From: CAVOBC01 sp963693635
GTDB taxonomy: Bacteria > Pseudomonadota > Gammaproteobacteria > Pseudomonadales > Azotimanducaceae
Direction of reading: 5' to 3'
Assembly (NCBI GenBank): GCA_963693635.1
Contig: CAVOBC010000011.1
Span: 1 to 28,167 of the forward strand
Length of the DNA: 28,167 nt
Part shown: piece after piece, positions 15,502 to 23,421 of the stretch
Layout: each line of letters begins with the position of its first letter
Numbering within the stretch: position 1 is the stretch's first letter
Translations under genes and position numbers: made by a program
Notes under the pieces: generated by a model
Database searches by the model: none
Seen by the model: the letters and a program-made list of their open reading frames with translations, nothing else
What the model was told of the DNA's origin: nothing

Positions 15502-16872
15502 TCAGAAAAAGGATGGCGGCGCATGAAAAAGCTTCTCAACCTCGGGCATGCGTTTTTTGTCGACGAGGAACAGAATCACGTGATCGTCTGGCTGGATCTC
15601 TATGTTGTCGTGCGCAATCATGACCTCCCGATCGCGTACAATTGCGCCAATCGTTGCGCCGGGCGGCAGTGGCACATCGCCGATGGTGCGGCCGATAACA
15701 CGCGACGACCGTGCGTCGCCATGGGCGATTGCTTCGATCGCCTCAGCTGCACCGCGCCGGAGCGAGTGCACGCGCGCAACGTGGGCGCGGCGGATGTGCG
15801 CGAGGATGCTGCCGAGGGTCGCGGTTTGTGGTGATATAGCAATATCAATCTGACCTTCGATGAGATCGACGTACGCCGGATTGTTGATCAGGGTTATGAC
15901 CTTGCGAGCGCCAAGGCTCTTTGCCAGCAACGACGACATGATGTTGGCTTCATCATCATTGGTGACTGCACAGAAGACGTCGGTTTCCTCGATGTTCTCA
16001 TCGAGCAGCAGATTGCCATCAGATGCATCACCTTCGAGCACGATGGCGCGGTCAAGACTCTCGGATAGTTGATAGCAGCGCTCCCGTCTTCGTTCGATGA
16101 TGCGCACGCGATAGCTTGTTTCGAGAATACGTCCGAGCCCAAGGCCGATGTTGCCGCCGCCCGCGATGATAACGCGACGATTCGGCCGCTCGGTTCGCCG
16201 CAGCTCACTCATTACGGCCTTGATATCCCGGGTCGCCGCGAGGAAGAAGACTTCGTCGTCAGCCTCGATGACGGTGTTGCCCTTGGGGATTATCGGACGG
16301 TTCTTACGAAAGATGGCCGCGACGCGAGTATCGACGTCCGGCATGTGCTGTCTGAGGGTGCGCAGTTCCTGGTCGACGAGGGGCCCGCCATAGTAGGCGC
16401 GTATCCCGACGAGTCGCACCAGGTCATCGGCGAAATCCATGACCTGCAGGGCACCGGGATTGTCGACTAGGCGGGCGACGTCGCGGGTGATGATTTGTTC
16501 GGGGGTCACGATGTGGTCTACAGGCATCGCGTCGTTGTGGAAGATCGCCATGTGATCGAGATAGGCAGGTGACCGGATGCGCGCGATTTTGATCGGCGTT
16601 TGAAAGACCGTGTAGGCAACCTGACAGGCGACCATATTGACTTCGTCGCTGCTGGTGACCGCGATGATCAGATCCGCGTCTTCGGCGCCCGCCTGGGCGA
16701 GAATGTCCGGGTGACTCGCGGGGCCGCGCACAGTGCGGATATCCAGGCGATCCTGCAGTTCCCGCAGACGGTCGCCGTTCGTGTCAACGACTGTGATGTC
16801 GCTGGCTTCGCTTGTCAGATTCCGGGTCAAACCCCAGCCTACCTCGCCCGCGCCTAGAATGATGATCTTCAT
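15502..16872 (-). CDS. trkA: Trk system potassium uptake protein TrkA
   Basis: TrkA is the cytoplasmic nucleotide-binding regulator that gates TrkH. The 456-residue product (E. coli 458) is a tandem duplication: RCK-N domain with GAGEVGWGL near the N-terminus, RCK-C, then a second RCK-N with IAGGGNIGLGLGRIL followed by ERRRERC and LEGDASD, and a final RCK-C ending near DHVILFLVDK. I choose ATG 16872, which overlaps the rsmB stop as ATGA; a GTG two codons upstream is also open. It closes the def-fmt-rsmB-trkA operon, the same order as in Pseudomonas, and is followed by its partner trkH. Confidence 0.96.
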   Translation of the reverse strand: MKIIILGAGEVGWGLTRNLTSEASDITVVDTNGDRLRELQDRLDIRTVRGPASHPDILAQAGAEDADLIIAVTSSDEVNMVACQVAYTVFQTPIKIARIRSPAYLDHMAIFHNDAMPVDHIVTPEQIITRDVARLVDNPGALQVMDFADDLVRLVGIRAYYGGPLVDQELRTLRQHMPDVDTRVAAIFRKNRPIIPKGNTVIEADDEVFFLAATRDIKAVMSELRRTERPNRRVIIAGGGNIGLGLGRILETSYRVRIIERRRERCYQLSESLDRAIVLEGDASDGNLLLDENIEETDVFCAVTNDDEANIMSSLLAKSLGARKVITLINNPAYVDLIEGQIDIAISPQTATLGSILAHIRRAHVARVHSLRRGAAEAIEAIAHGDARSSRVIGRTIGDVPLPPGATIGAIVRDREVMIAHDNIEIQPDDHVILFLVDKKRMPEVEKLFHAPPSFF

Positions 16873-18188
16873 GTGCACTTCTCAAGTCGAGCGAAGAAGA
16901 AGCCATCGGGACCGCGGGGTGTCGGCAGAAGTTGAAGGTTGGTTAGCGCTTGCTCATGGCCCGGCAGAGCAAAAGGTGAGGCTACTGCCGAGGGTTCGTG
17001 GGCGAGGAACCGGGCCACGACGTCCTGATTTTCAGCTGCGAGGATTGAACAGGTGGCGTAGATGAGCTGTCCCCCTTTGCGAACGCGCGGCCAGAGCGCG
17101 TGCAGCATGGCGAGCTGGGTCGCGGCAAGCTTAGCAACATCCGAGTCCCGTCGCAGTAGCTTGATGTCGGGGTGTCGGCGAATAACGCCGGTCGCCGAGC
17201 AGGGGGCATCCAGGACGACTACGTCATATGTGATCGGTTCAGGACCCGGGCCTGACGGGGATTCCGCTGCGGCGGCCGGGGCTGGCGTAGCAAGGAGATC
17301 TTCACAGTGGACCTGGGCCGTCAGGCCGAGTCGTTGCAGATTGCCGGTCAGCATCTCGCAGCGCGCGACACTGATATCGACCGCAGTAACGACGAGTAAC
17401 TCGCGGGATTCGAGAAAGAGCGCGGTCTTGCCTCCCGGGGCGGCGCAGGCGTCGAGGAGTGTCGTGGCGGTATCGGGGACGAGGTATTCAAGGTACTGGG
17501 ACGACACGTCCTGAATGGCGCACAGGCCCTCAGCGAAGCCCGGTAGTTTGTCCACGTTGTAGGGCGTGTCGAGTGTTAATGCAGAGGTGAGATCAGGTAC
17601 CGGTGATGCCTCGATCCCTTGCGCTGCGAGCTGCAACTGATAGTCACTGCGGGAGACCCGTGTCCGGTTGACGCGCAAATGCATGGGCGGGTGCTGGTTG
17701 GCTGCGTCGAATATCGCCGGTGCACCGTCGGCGTACTGACGGCGAATACGGTCGATGAGCCACTGCGGGTGATTCCATCTTGCTTCCGGGTCCGCGTCGT
17801 CGCTGCCGGCTGCCGGCGTTGCGCGAAGGAACGACCGCAGTACGCCGTTCACGAGCCCGCGTGCCCAGGACTTTCCGCGCGGCACGGCGTTCACACATTC
17901 GTTGACCGCCGCGTGATCTGGTGTGCGCATCGTGCCGAGACGGTAAAGCCCGACGAGCATAATCACTTGAATATCGGCATCGCGCTCGCGGAGCTGCTTT
18001 TTAAGCAGGGTCCCCAGCTGGGCTGACAACGAGTAATACTCCCGCAGCACCCCGTATGCAATGTGCTGTATTGTCGGATTGGTATCATTTCCTGCAAGAC
18101 ATTGGGTCAGGGACTCGCCCTGCGTGACTCGAACCAGAATGGTGGCGGCGCGAGCCGTGTCATGTGCCAAAACGTGACCCGATTTCAA
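16869..18188 (-). CDS. rsmB: 16S rRNA (cytosine-967-C5)-methyltransferase RsmB
   Basis: RsmB methylates C967 of 16S rRNA. The 439-residue product (E. coli 429) has the N-terminal NusB-like helical domain (ARAATILVRV, GVLREYYSL, MLVGLYRLG, NGVLRSFLR), then a Rossmann methyltransferase domain with SAM motif DACAAPGGKTALFLE. Two cysteines match the family's catalytic mechanism: C330 in DAPCSATGV and C380 in YATCSILAAEN. The first possible start is TTG 18188; a second in-frame TTG lies at 18170, and no in-frame ATG serves. The gene overlaps fmt by 29 nt and trkA by ATGA. Confidence 0.94.
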   Translation of the reverse strand: MKSGHVLAHDTARAATILVRVTQGESLTQCLAGNDTNPTIQHIAYGVLREYYSLSAQLGTLLKKQLRERDADIQVIMLVGLYRLGTMRTPDHAAVNECVNAVPRGKSWARGLVNGVLRSFLRATPAAGSDDADPEARWNHPQWLIDRIRRQYADGAPAIFDAANQHPPMHLRVNRTRVSRSDYQLQLAAQGIEASPVPDLTSALTLDTPYNVDKLPGFAEGLCAIQDVSSQYLEYLVPDTATTLLDACAAPGGKTALFLESRELLVVTAVDISVARCEMLTGNLQRLGLTAQVHCEDLLATPAPAAAAESPSGPGPEPITYDVVVLDAPCSATGVIRRHPDIKLLRRDSDVAKLAATQLAMLHALWPRVRKGGQLIYATCSILAAENQDVVARFLAHEPSAVASPFALPGHEQALTNLQLLPTPRGPDGFFFARLEKCT

Positions 18189-19101
18189 AGAGTTCGCGAC
18201 GCGAATTCAAGACGTCCCGTGCGGTGATTACCTTGCCTTTACCCACGGGAATCTGCAGCTGGGTGATACCGACAGTCCCCGCTCCGCAGGCGACCTCGAT
18301 TGCGGCGTCCGTGACATCGACGATTGTTCCCGGCGACTGGTCCGTGGCTTCGCTCAGGGTGCATGAATGCCATAGTCGGGTACGCATCTCGCCCTTGTTT
18401 GTGAAGGCAATCGGATTCGGGTTGAGGGCGCGAATCTGGCGATCGATTTGCGTATTGCTGCTTGCCCAGTTGATCTGCGCTTCTGCCTTTTCGATCTTTG
18501 TCGCGTAGCTTGACGGACCGGACTGCACGACCGGGTTCATGTTGCCGCTCGCGAGTTGGTCGAGGCTCGTGAGCAGGGCGGCCTGGCCAAGCCCGGACAA
18601 GCGTGCGCTGAGGCTGGCGGCGGTGTCGTGGTCAGTGATGCGCGTCCGTCGAATCTCAAGGATGTCGCCCGTGTCGAGGCCCTCATCCATCTGCATGATC
18701 GTGACCCCGGTCTCGGCATCACCCGCTGCGAGCGAGCGTTGGATCGGTGCTGCGCCACGCCAACGCGGCAGAATCGACGCGTGCACGTTGATGCAGCCGC
18801 AGCGCGGAAAGGCGAGGACTGGCGGTTGCAGAATTTGTCCGAAGGCGACGACAACCAACACGTCTGCGGGGTATTCGGTTAGGTCGTCAGTCCGCAGGCG
18901 TCGTGGCTGGAGTACCGGCAGAGAGGCCTCGAGTGCGCGGGTCTTGGTGTGGCTCGGCACGGACTGTCTGCCGCGCTTGCCCGGTTTGTCCGGCTGCGTC
19001 ACGACGGCTACTACGTCGTGCGGTGACTCGATGAGCGCGGTTAGATGATCTGCGGCAAGCTGCGGCGTCCCCGCAAACAGCACGCGGAGGGGCTGACTCA
19101 T
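18160..19101 (-). CDS. fmt: Methionyl-tRNA formyltransferase
   Basis: Fmt formylates initiator methionyl-tRNA using 10-formyltetrahydrofolate. The 313-residue product (E. coli 315) opens with RVLFAGTPQLAADHL and has the active-site core CINVHASILPRWRGAAPIQ with conserved N and H, then GVTIMQMDEGLDTGDIL supplying the catalytic D. The C-terminal OB-like domain is present (RALNPNPIAFT, GKGKVITARDVLNSRR). I start at ATG 19101, which overlaps the def stop as ATGA and is where homology begins; the open frame extends 41 codons into def. Deformylase and formyltransferase in one operon is the usual arrangement. Confidence 0.96.
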   Translation of the reverse strand: MSQPLRVLFAGTPQLAADHLTALIESPHDVVAVVTQPDKPGKRGRQSVPSHTKTRALEASLPVLQPRRLRTDDLTEYPADVLVVVAFGQILQPPVLAFPRCGCINVHASILPRWRGAAPIQRSLAAGDAETGVTIMQMDEGLDTGDILEIRRTRITDHDTAASLSARLSGLGQAALLTSLDQLASGNMNPVVQSGPSSYATKIEKAEAQINWASSNTQIDRQIRALNPNPIAFTNKGEMRTRLWHSCTLSEATDQSPGTIVDVTDAAIEVACGAGTVGITQLQIPVGKGKVITARDVLNSRRELFEIGSRFGT

Positions 19102-19616
19102 CCTTCGGAAGCCCGCTGTTTTTGGAGTTTGACCAGTTTCTTGCGGATGTTCTGGCGCTTGGTGCTGCTGAGATAGTCGACGAACAACTTGCCTTTCAGG
19201 TGATCCATCTCGTGCTGAATGCACACGGCCAACATGCCATCGGCGTCCAGTTCGAACTCATCGCCATTGCTGTCCCGGGCGACCAGATGAATGAACTCGC
19301 TGCGACGAACAGGTTCATAAAAAGCGGGTACCGAGAGGCAGCCTTCATTGGATTCAAAGTCGCCGCTGTGCGACATGATCACAGGATTGATGAGTGTCAT
19401 CGGTACATCTCGGGAGTCCGACAGATCGAGCACGACGATTTGCTTGTGTACGTTGACCTGCGTCGCGGCGAGGCCGATTCCGGGCGCAGCATACATGGTC
19501 TTGAGCATTTGCCCTGTGAAGTCGCTGAGCGAATCACCGAAGTCGGTCACGGGTGCAGCAACTTTGCGCAAACGTGGATCTGGAAATTCGAGGATGGTCA
19601 GGAGCGTATCATTCAT
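19098..19616 (-). CDS. def: Peptide deformylase
   Basis: Def removes the N-formyl group from nascent proteins. The 172-residue product has all three family motifs: GIGLAATQ (46-53), EGCLSVP (91-97) and QHEMDHLKGKLFVD (134-147). C93, H135 and H139 would bind the metal, with E136 catalytic. I start at ATG 19616 (MNDTLLTILEFPDPRLRK), where homology begins; in-frame starts at 19637 and 19703 would add 7 or 29 non-homologous residues. No strong Shine-Dalgarno is visible. It heads the def-fmt-rsmB-trkA operon and is divergent from the LysM gene across a 489-nt spacer. Confidence 0.96.
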   Translation of the reverse strand: MNDTLLTILEFPDPRLRKVAAPVTDFGDSLSDFTGQMLKTMYAAPGIGLAATQVNVHKQIVVLDLSDSRDVPMTLINPVIMSHSGDFESNEGCLSVPAFYEPVRRSEFIHLVARDSNGDEFELDADGMLAVCIQHEMDHLKGKLFVDYLSSTKRQNIRKKLVKLQKQRASEG

Positions 19617-20105
19617 TTGCAGCGCGGATTGTGGCATTGAAACCGTTGTGCCTGGTATTGCGGGCTGGTGATGCGCCCCGGCTGTGGCGGCCGAAACGGC
19701 CATGACGGATCAGAAGCTGGGCCGTAGACCGGGTCATGGGCCGTGAATACACCTCTAGTAAAAACGCAAATTCTGCTGCTAAGATAATGATCAACAACCA
19801 ATTTGTTGGCTCGATCGTCGTGTTGTGCGCCTGCTTTTAAGACCGATCCGGGGTCTTTCAGACCAACACCGGGATCCTTTCGGACCTACACCGGGATCTT
19901 TTCAGACCAACATCGGAACCCTTCAGACCAACATTGGAATGATGATGCAGGCCGCTTTGAACGCGTTCACGGTTTGCACGGCATGGCTCTCGCAGAAGCT
20001 CTTTGCGATCAGCGTTGACCGCTGGTCTCTGCAAGCGCGCGAGCAGACGCGGTTATTGTACTCTAGCTGCCGGCCGCGATGGTTTGATTTTGCTTCGATT
20101 CGAGG
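19617..20105. other. Divergent spacer between def and the LysM gene, no gene seen
   Basis: These 489 bases hold no convincing gene. They contain a GGCCG-AAA-CGGCC hairpin (19689-19701) in the def leader and a five-unit tandem array (19841-19947). Both promoters must lie here, but I could not place either confidently. Small ORFs crossing the array are translations of the repeat. Confidence 0.55.
19841..19947. repeat. Five-unit 20-22-bp degenerate tandem array
   Basis: Units begin with GACC at 19841, 19861, 19883, 19905 and 19926 and share the core GACCAACACCGGGATC followed by CTTTCA. Unit lengths are 20, 22, 22, 21 and about 22 bp, not multiples of three, so it is unlikely to code. The units are contiguous, without CRISPR-like spacers. 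Confidence 0.8.
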
Positions 20106-21197
20106 ATGGCCAAGCCGATGAGAGAGAATCACGGAAGAGTCCGACGGACTCTCATACAGATCCTGGGCGCGTTGGCGCTGGCTGGCGGCATGTCTGTTGC
20201 CGCGTTTGCCGAAGAACTCCTGCTGCCAGACCGCCCGGACATCTACGTGGTCAAGGAAGGGGACACCTTGTGGGACATCGCCTCGGTATTTCTCAAGGAT
20301 GCGTGGCGGTGGCCGGAAATCTGGGAAGTTAACAGCGCGATTAAGGATCCGCATCTCATCTATCCGGGCGACCAGGTCAGCTTTGTCGCCGGCAGGCTTG
20401 CGGTTCGCCGCAAGGGTACGGGCGCAACGGTCAAACTGTCGCCACCGGCAGGATCGGGAATCGTTAAGCGCAAGCCCACCATCAGAAGCACGCCGATCAG
20501 CAGTTCTATTCCGTCGATCCCGCTGGACGCCATCGCGAGCATGTTGACTACGGGCCGCATTGTTGAGCAACACACGCTCGATGGTGCGCCCTACATCCTT
20601 TCAGGGACAGCAGACAGACTGATCTTCGGCCCTGGGGATGAATTCTATGCACGTGGCGAATGGTCGGAAACGTCGTCGGTGTATGGCCTTTTTCGCAAAG
20701 GTAATGTCTATCTTGATCCAGAAACCAAGGAAGTGCTCGGCTTTGAGGCCCGCGAAGTCGGACTCGCGCGCGTCAAGGAACGCGCCGGAGACGTCTTCAC
20801 CCTCGAACTTACCAGCGTCAAGGAAGACGTGCGCATTGGCGATCGGCTGCTGCCAACCGAAGAGCGGCGGGTTGAATCGACGTTTCACCCTGCGGTGCCG
20901 GGGCGCCCCGTAAAGGGCGTGATTATGACGGTCATGGGGGGTGTGACGCAGGTAGGCCGCAACGACGTGGTTGCGTTAAACCGGGGTGCGATTCACGGGC
21001 TCGAAATCGGCACGATCCTCGCGGTCCACAAGCGTGGCAGCGTTGTCCGTGACCGGATCTCCCGCGAACGTGTGCAGTTGCCGCAAGAGCGTGCGGGTGT
21101 ACTGATGATCTTCCGGACCTTCGAGAAAATGTCCTACGGGCTGGTTCTCGAAACCGAAGAGCCGCTCCGCGTCGGTGATGAGGTCACAAACCCCTGA
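20106..21197 (+). CDS. Secreted LysM-domain peptidoglycan-binding protein
   Basis: The 363-residue product starts with a basic stretch and a hydrophobic segment ending GMSVAAFA-EE, a probable Sec signal peptide cleaved near residue 35. A LysM domain follows (about 45-92: YVVKEGDTLWDIASVFL, NSAIKDPHLIYPGDQVSF), which binds peptidoglycan glycan chains. The remaining 270 residues are rich in beta-strand-like segments and carry no domain I recognise. The ATG at 20106 touches a GAGG; ATG 20118 sits 12 nt after it and is an alternative start. A LysM gene between def and dprA is also found in Pseudomonas. The function is unknown beyond an envelope role. Confidence 0.88.
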   Translation: MAKPMRENHGRVRRTLIQILGALALAGGMSVAAFAEELLLPDRPDIYVVKEGDTLWDIASVFLKDAWRWPEIWEVNSAIKDPHLIYPGDQVSFVAGRLAVRRKGTGATVKLSPPAGSGIVKRKPTIRSTPISSSIPSIPLDAIASMLTTGRIVEQHTLDGAPYILSGTADRLIFGPGDEFYARGEWSETSSVYGLFRKGNVYLDPETKEVLGFEAREVGLARVKERAGDVFTLELTSVKEDVRIGDRLLPTEERRVESTFHPAVPGRPVKGVIMTVMGGVTQVGRNDVVALNRGAIHGLEIGTILAVHKRGSVVRDRISRERVQLPQERAGVLMIFRTFEKMSYGLVLETEEPLRVGDEVTNP

Positions 21198-21250
21198 CTG
21201 TTGGTGGCGCGGCACGCAGGGACCCGCCATGGCCATTTTCGGGAAGAAAA

Positions 21251-21306
21251 TGCGAGGTTTGCTTGCGAACCGACTCCGCAGAATTGTGAGGATGGCATTT
21301 TCGGGA
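21251..21306 (-). repeat. 56-bp dispersed intergenic element, copy B
   Basis: The minus strand of this stretch matches copy A (15272-15327) at about 47 of 56 positions. In the LysM-gene direction it reads GGTTTGCTTGCGAACC, a 6-bp stem with a CUUG loop, enclosed by TGCG/CGCA. It is flanked by similar direct repeats (ATGGCCATTTTCGGGA from 21229; ATGGCATTTTCGGGA from 21292). It starts 54 nt after the LysM stop. Confidence 0.75.
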
Positions 21307-21394
21307 TAAAACGAGCCATTCGCGTGTTGCGGCATGTGGTCGTATCGGTCACGAATCCGTGCACAACACTGCGATCCCGTGGCAGGCACCACCA

Positions 21395-21475
21395 CCTGTA
21401 AGCAATACGTCCGCTTGTAGGCGCCGTGGCCACTTGTAAGCCGCGGCCGCTCCCAAGCTGCGGCCATTTGCAAAA
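21395..21475. repeat. 19-bp degenerate tandem array
   Basis: Units start at 21395, 21414 and 21433, exactly 19 bp apart, each beginning CYTGTARGC. Two more degenerate units may follow from about 21454 and 21467. Confidence 0.55.
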
Positions 21476-21655
21476 CTGGCGGCGACAGCGTCGATTCCCG
21501 GAACTAATCAGCACCCGCTCGCTCAAATACGATGAGTGCGACACGGATGTCGTCGATGGGGTTCGCAATGGATGTCGTCAATGGCAGGGGCTTTGCGGGC
21601 GGGGTCTTTGTAGTCTGGCGCTTTCTCAGGCGCCGCCCTTGCAAGCGCTGGCCGT

Positions 21656-21691
21656 CCCAAACGCCACCAACTACCCAAACGCCACCAACTA
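21656..21691. repeat. Perfect 18-bp tandem duplication just upstream of dprA
   Basis: CCCAAACGCCACCAACTA occurs twice without mismatch (21656-21673 and 21674-21691), ending 14 nt before the dprA ATG. Perfect identity suggests a recent duplication or slippage. Confidence 0.95.
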
Positions 21692-21705
21692 AAGGTAGCC
21701 GACCG

Positions 21706-22791
21706 ATGGACATGGAACTGTCCGATGCACTCTTTTTGCACCGTGTACTCTCTCGCAGCTCACGGGATCTCGCGCGCCTCTGGCAGAACGCTCCGGCCAT
21801 TATCGCCACGCGTCGTCGCAGAGACCTCATCGCCCTTGGCATCTCTGAGCCAGATGCGGTCACTCTGTTGTCCCGGGACGGAGCCGACGAGGTGGAATCC
21901 GATTTGCGGTGGCTTGAGTCCAATCACTGTGACGTGCTCACGATTGATGACCTTCGTTATCCGCCGCTGCTGCGTGAAATCGAGGATCCGCCGCCGCTCT
22001 TGTTCATGCGGGGCGACCCGGCATGCCTGGACCCTCCAAGGATCGCGATTGTCGGCTCGCGGCGCAGCACGGCGCAGGGCCGCAAGATCGCTGAGGGCTT
22101 TGCGCGTGAGCTGTGCATGGCCGGCCTGACCGTCGTTAGCGGAATGGCGAGTGGCATTGACGGTGAGGCGCATCGGGGTGCGTTGGCTGCAGGCGGGCCA
22201 ACAATTGCGGTCCTGGGGACCGGCATCGATCTGGTTTACCCGAAGAGCCATGGCCGACTTGCGTTGGCGATTGCCGACAAGGGACTGCTGCTTTCCGAGT
22301 ACCCGATCGGCACGCCCGGACTCCCCCGGCACTTTCCACGCAGGAATCGCATCATCAGTGGTTTGTCGCTCGGTGTCCTCGTCGTTCAGGCGGCCGCCCG
22401 CAGCGGATCGCTGGTAACGGCGAGAATGGCGATGGAGCAGAGCCGTGAGGTGTTTGCTGTGCCCGGTTCAATTCTCACTTCGGTCAGCCGCGGGTGCCAT
22501 CGCCTGATCAAAGATGGCGCAAAACTCACCGAGTGCGTGGATGATGTGCTTGAAGAACTTGGCCCACTCGCCGCGCTCGAGCGACGGACCACGGACCGGG
22601 GTGACGCAGAGTCGGAGGCGCACCGGGTCATTGTCACCGCACTTGGCGACGAACCGGTCACCGTGGATGAATTGAGCGAGCGCACGGGTATGGATGTGTC
22701 CGATCTCAGCGCGGCGCTCCTGCTGCTGGAGTTGGGGAACGTGGTTGTCGCGGACGCCAGTGGTTACGTGTTGCATCCGTCGGTTGGGTAG
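21706..22791 (+). CDS. dprA: DNA-processing protein DprA (Smf)
   Basis: DprA loads RecA on incoming single-stranded DNA during natural transformation. The 361-residue product has an N-terminal helical domain, then the Rossmann-like core with VGSRRSTAQGRKIA, VVSGMASGIDGEAHRGAL, TIAVLGTGIDLVYPKSH, LPRHFPRRNRIISGLS and ARSGSLVTARMAMEQSREVFAVPG. A C-terminal winged-helix segment follows (DELSERTGMDVSDLSAALLLLELGNVV). I start at ATG 21706 (MDMELSDALFLHRV); ATG 21712 is equally possible, and the Shine-Dalgarno (AAAGG) is weak. Most gammaproteobacteria carry dprA whether or not they are known to be competent, so its presence does not prove transformability. Confidence 0.95.
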   Translation: MDMELSDALFLHRVLSRSSRDLARLWQNAPAIIATRRRRDLIALGISEPDAVTLLSRDGADEVESDLRWLESNHCDVLTIDDLRYPPLLREIEDPPPLLFMRGDPACLDPPRIAIVGSRRSTAQGRKIAEGFARELCMAGLTVVSGMASGIDGEAHRGALAAGGPTIAVLGTGIDLVYPKSHGRLALAIADKGLLLSEYPIGTPGLPRHFPRRNRIISGLSLGVLVVQAAARSGSLVTARMAMEQSREVFAVPGSILTSVSRGCHRLIKDGAKLTECVDDVLEELGPLAALERRTTDRGDAESEAHRVIVTALGDEPVTVDELSERTGMDVSDLSAALLLLELGNVVVADASGYVLHPSVG

Positions 22792-22935
22792 TGTTGGTTG
22801 GCTGGTGCGTCTGTCGACGAGAATGGCGATAGAGGATGGGTCATAGTGAGCAGAGCGACGCGGGATGGTCATTCGCTTGTCTTGAATACCATTTGTTCGT
22901 CCGGTAACGTCCGTTTCCTTTTTCCGGAGACGCTA

Positions 22936-23418
22936 ATGAGCAAGCCATTCGTTGCGATCCTGATGGGATCAGATTCGGACAAGCCGGTGATGGAAGCGGC
23001 AGCAGATGTGCTGACGGCTCTGGGTGTTACGAGCGAAATGCGGATCACGTCGGCACATCGCACGCCTGCAGACACCGTTGAGTTCGTTCGGGATGCCGAA
23101 AAACGAGGTTGTCAGGTCTTCATCGCCGGCGCCGGCATGGCGGCTCACCTTGCCGGTGCGGTCTCGGCGCAAACCCTCAAGCCGGTGATCGGCGTGCCTC
23201 TGGATGCAGGTACCCTGGGCGGCATGGACGCATTGCTCTCGACCGTGCAGATGCCTGGCGGCATCCCGGTCGCAAGCGTTGCGATTGGCAAGGCGGGCGC
23301 GAAGAATGCCGGTTACCTCGCGGCGCAGATTATCGGGACCTCCGACCCGGACCTGCACCAGCGCCTCATTGACGAGCGCGCGGCCAACGCCGAGGCGATT
23401 CGTCAGAAGAATGCCTGA
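22936..23418 (+). CDS. purE: N5-carboxyaminoimidazole ribonucleotide mutase
   Basis: PurE class I isomerises N5-CAIR to CAIR in purine synthesis. The 160-residue product (E. coli 169) has the substrate-binding motifs MGSDSDKPVME near the N-terminus and SAHRTPADTVEF with the catalytic histidine, then GAGMAAHLAGAVSAQT and GGMDALLSTVQMPGGIPVA. ATG 22936 has GGAG 6 nt upstream; the frame is open further back to 22798 without homology. Its partner purK is not beside it. It ends 3 nt before the tsaC GTG, so purE, tsaC and aroE probably form one transcript. Confidence 0.96.
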   Translation: MSKPFVAILMGSDSDKPVMEAAADVLTALGVTSEMRITSAHRTPADTVEFVRDAEKRGCQVFIAGAGMAAHLAGAVSAQTLKPVIGVPLDAGTLGGMDALLSTVQMPGGIPVASVAIGKAGAKNAGYLAAQIIGTSDPDLHQRLIDERAANAEAIRQKNA

Positions 23419-23421
23419 AGG

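Larger units (their letters stand above)
21198..21705. other. Repeat-rich spacer between the LysM gene and dprA, no gene seen
   Basis: These 508 bases contain element copy B (21251-21306), a 19-bp array (21395-21475), a 25-bp-period partial repeat (GGATGTCGTCRATGG at 21545 and 21570) and an 18-bp perfect duplication (21656-21691). The dprA frame stays open back to 21532, but that extension is repeat sequence without homology to DprA. Confidence 0.6.

Noticed and set aside
13707..19947. Tandem arrays considered as CRISPR
   Set aside because: Units are contiguous and degenerate, with no unique spacers, no palindromic repeats and no cas genes nearby.
19825..20121. 98-aa ORF with repeated TNIGTLQ-like heptads
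   Set aside because: It is a translation of the 20-22-bp DNA array, and unit lengths break the frame.
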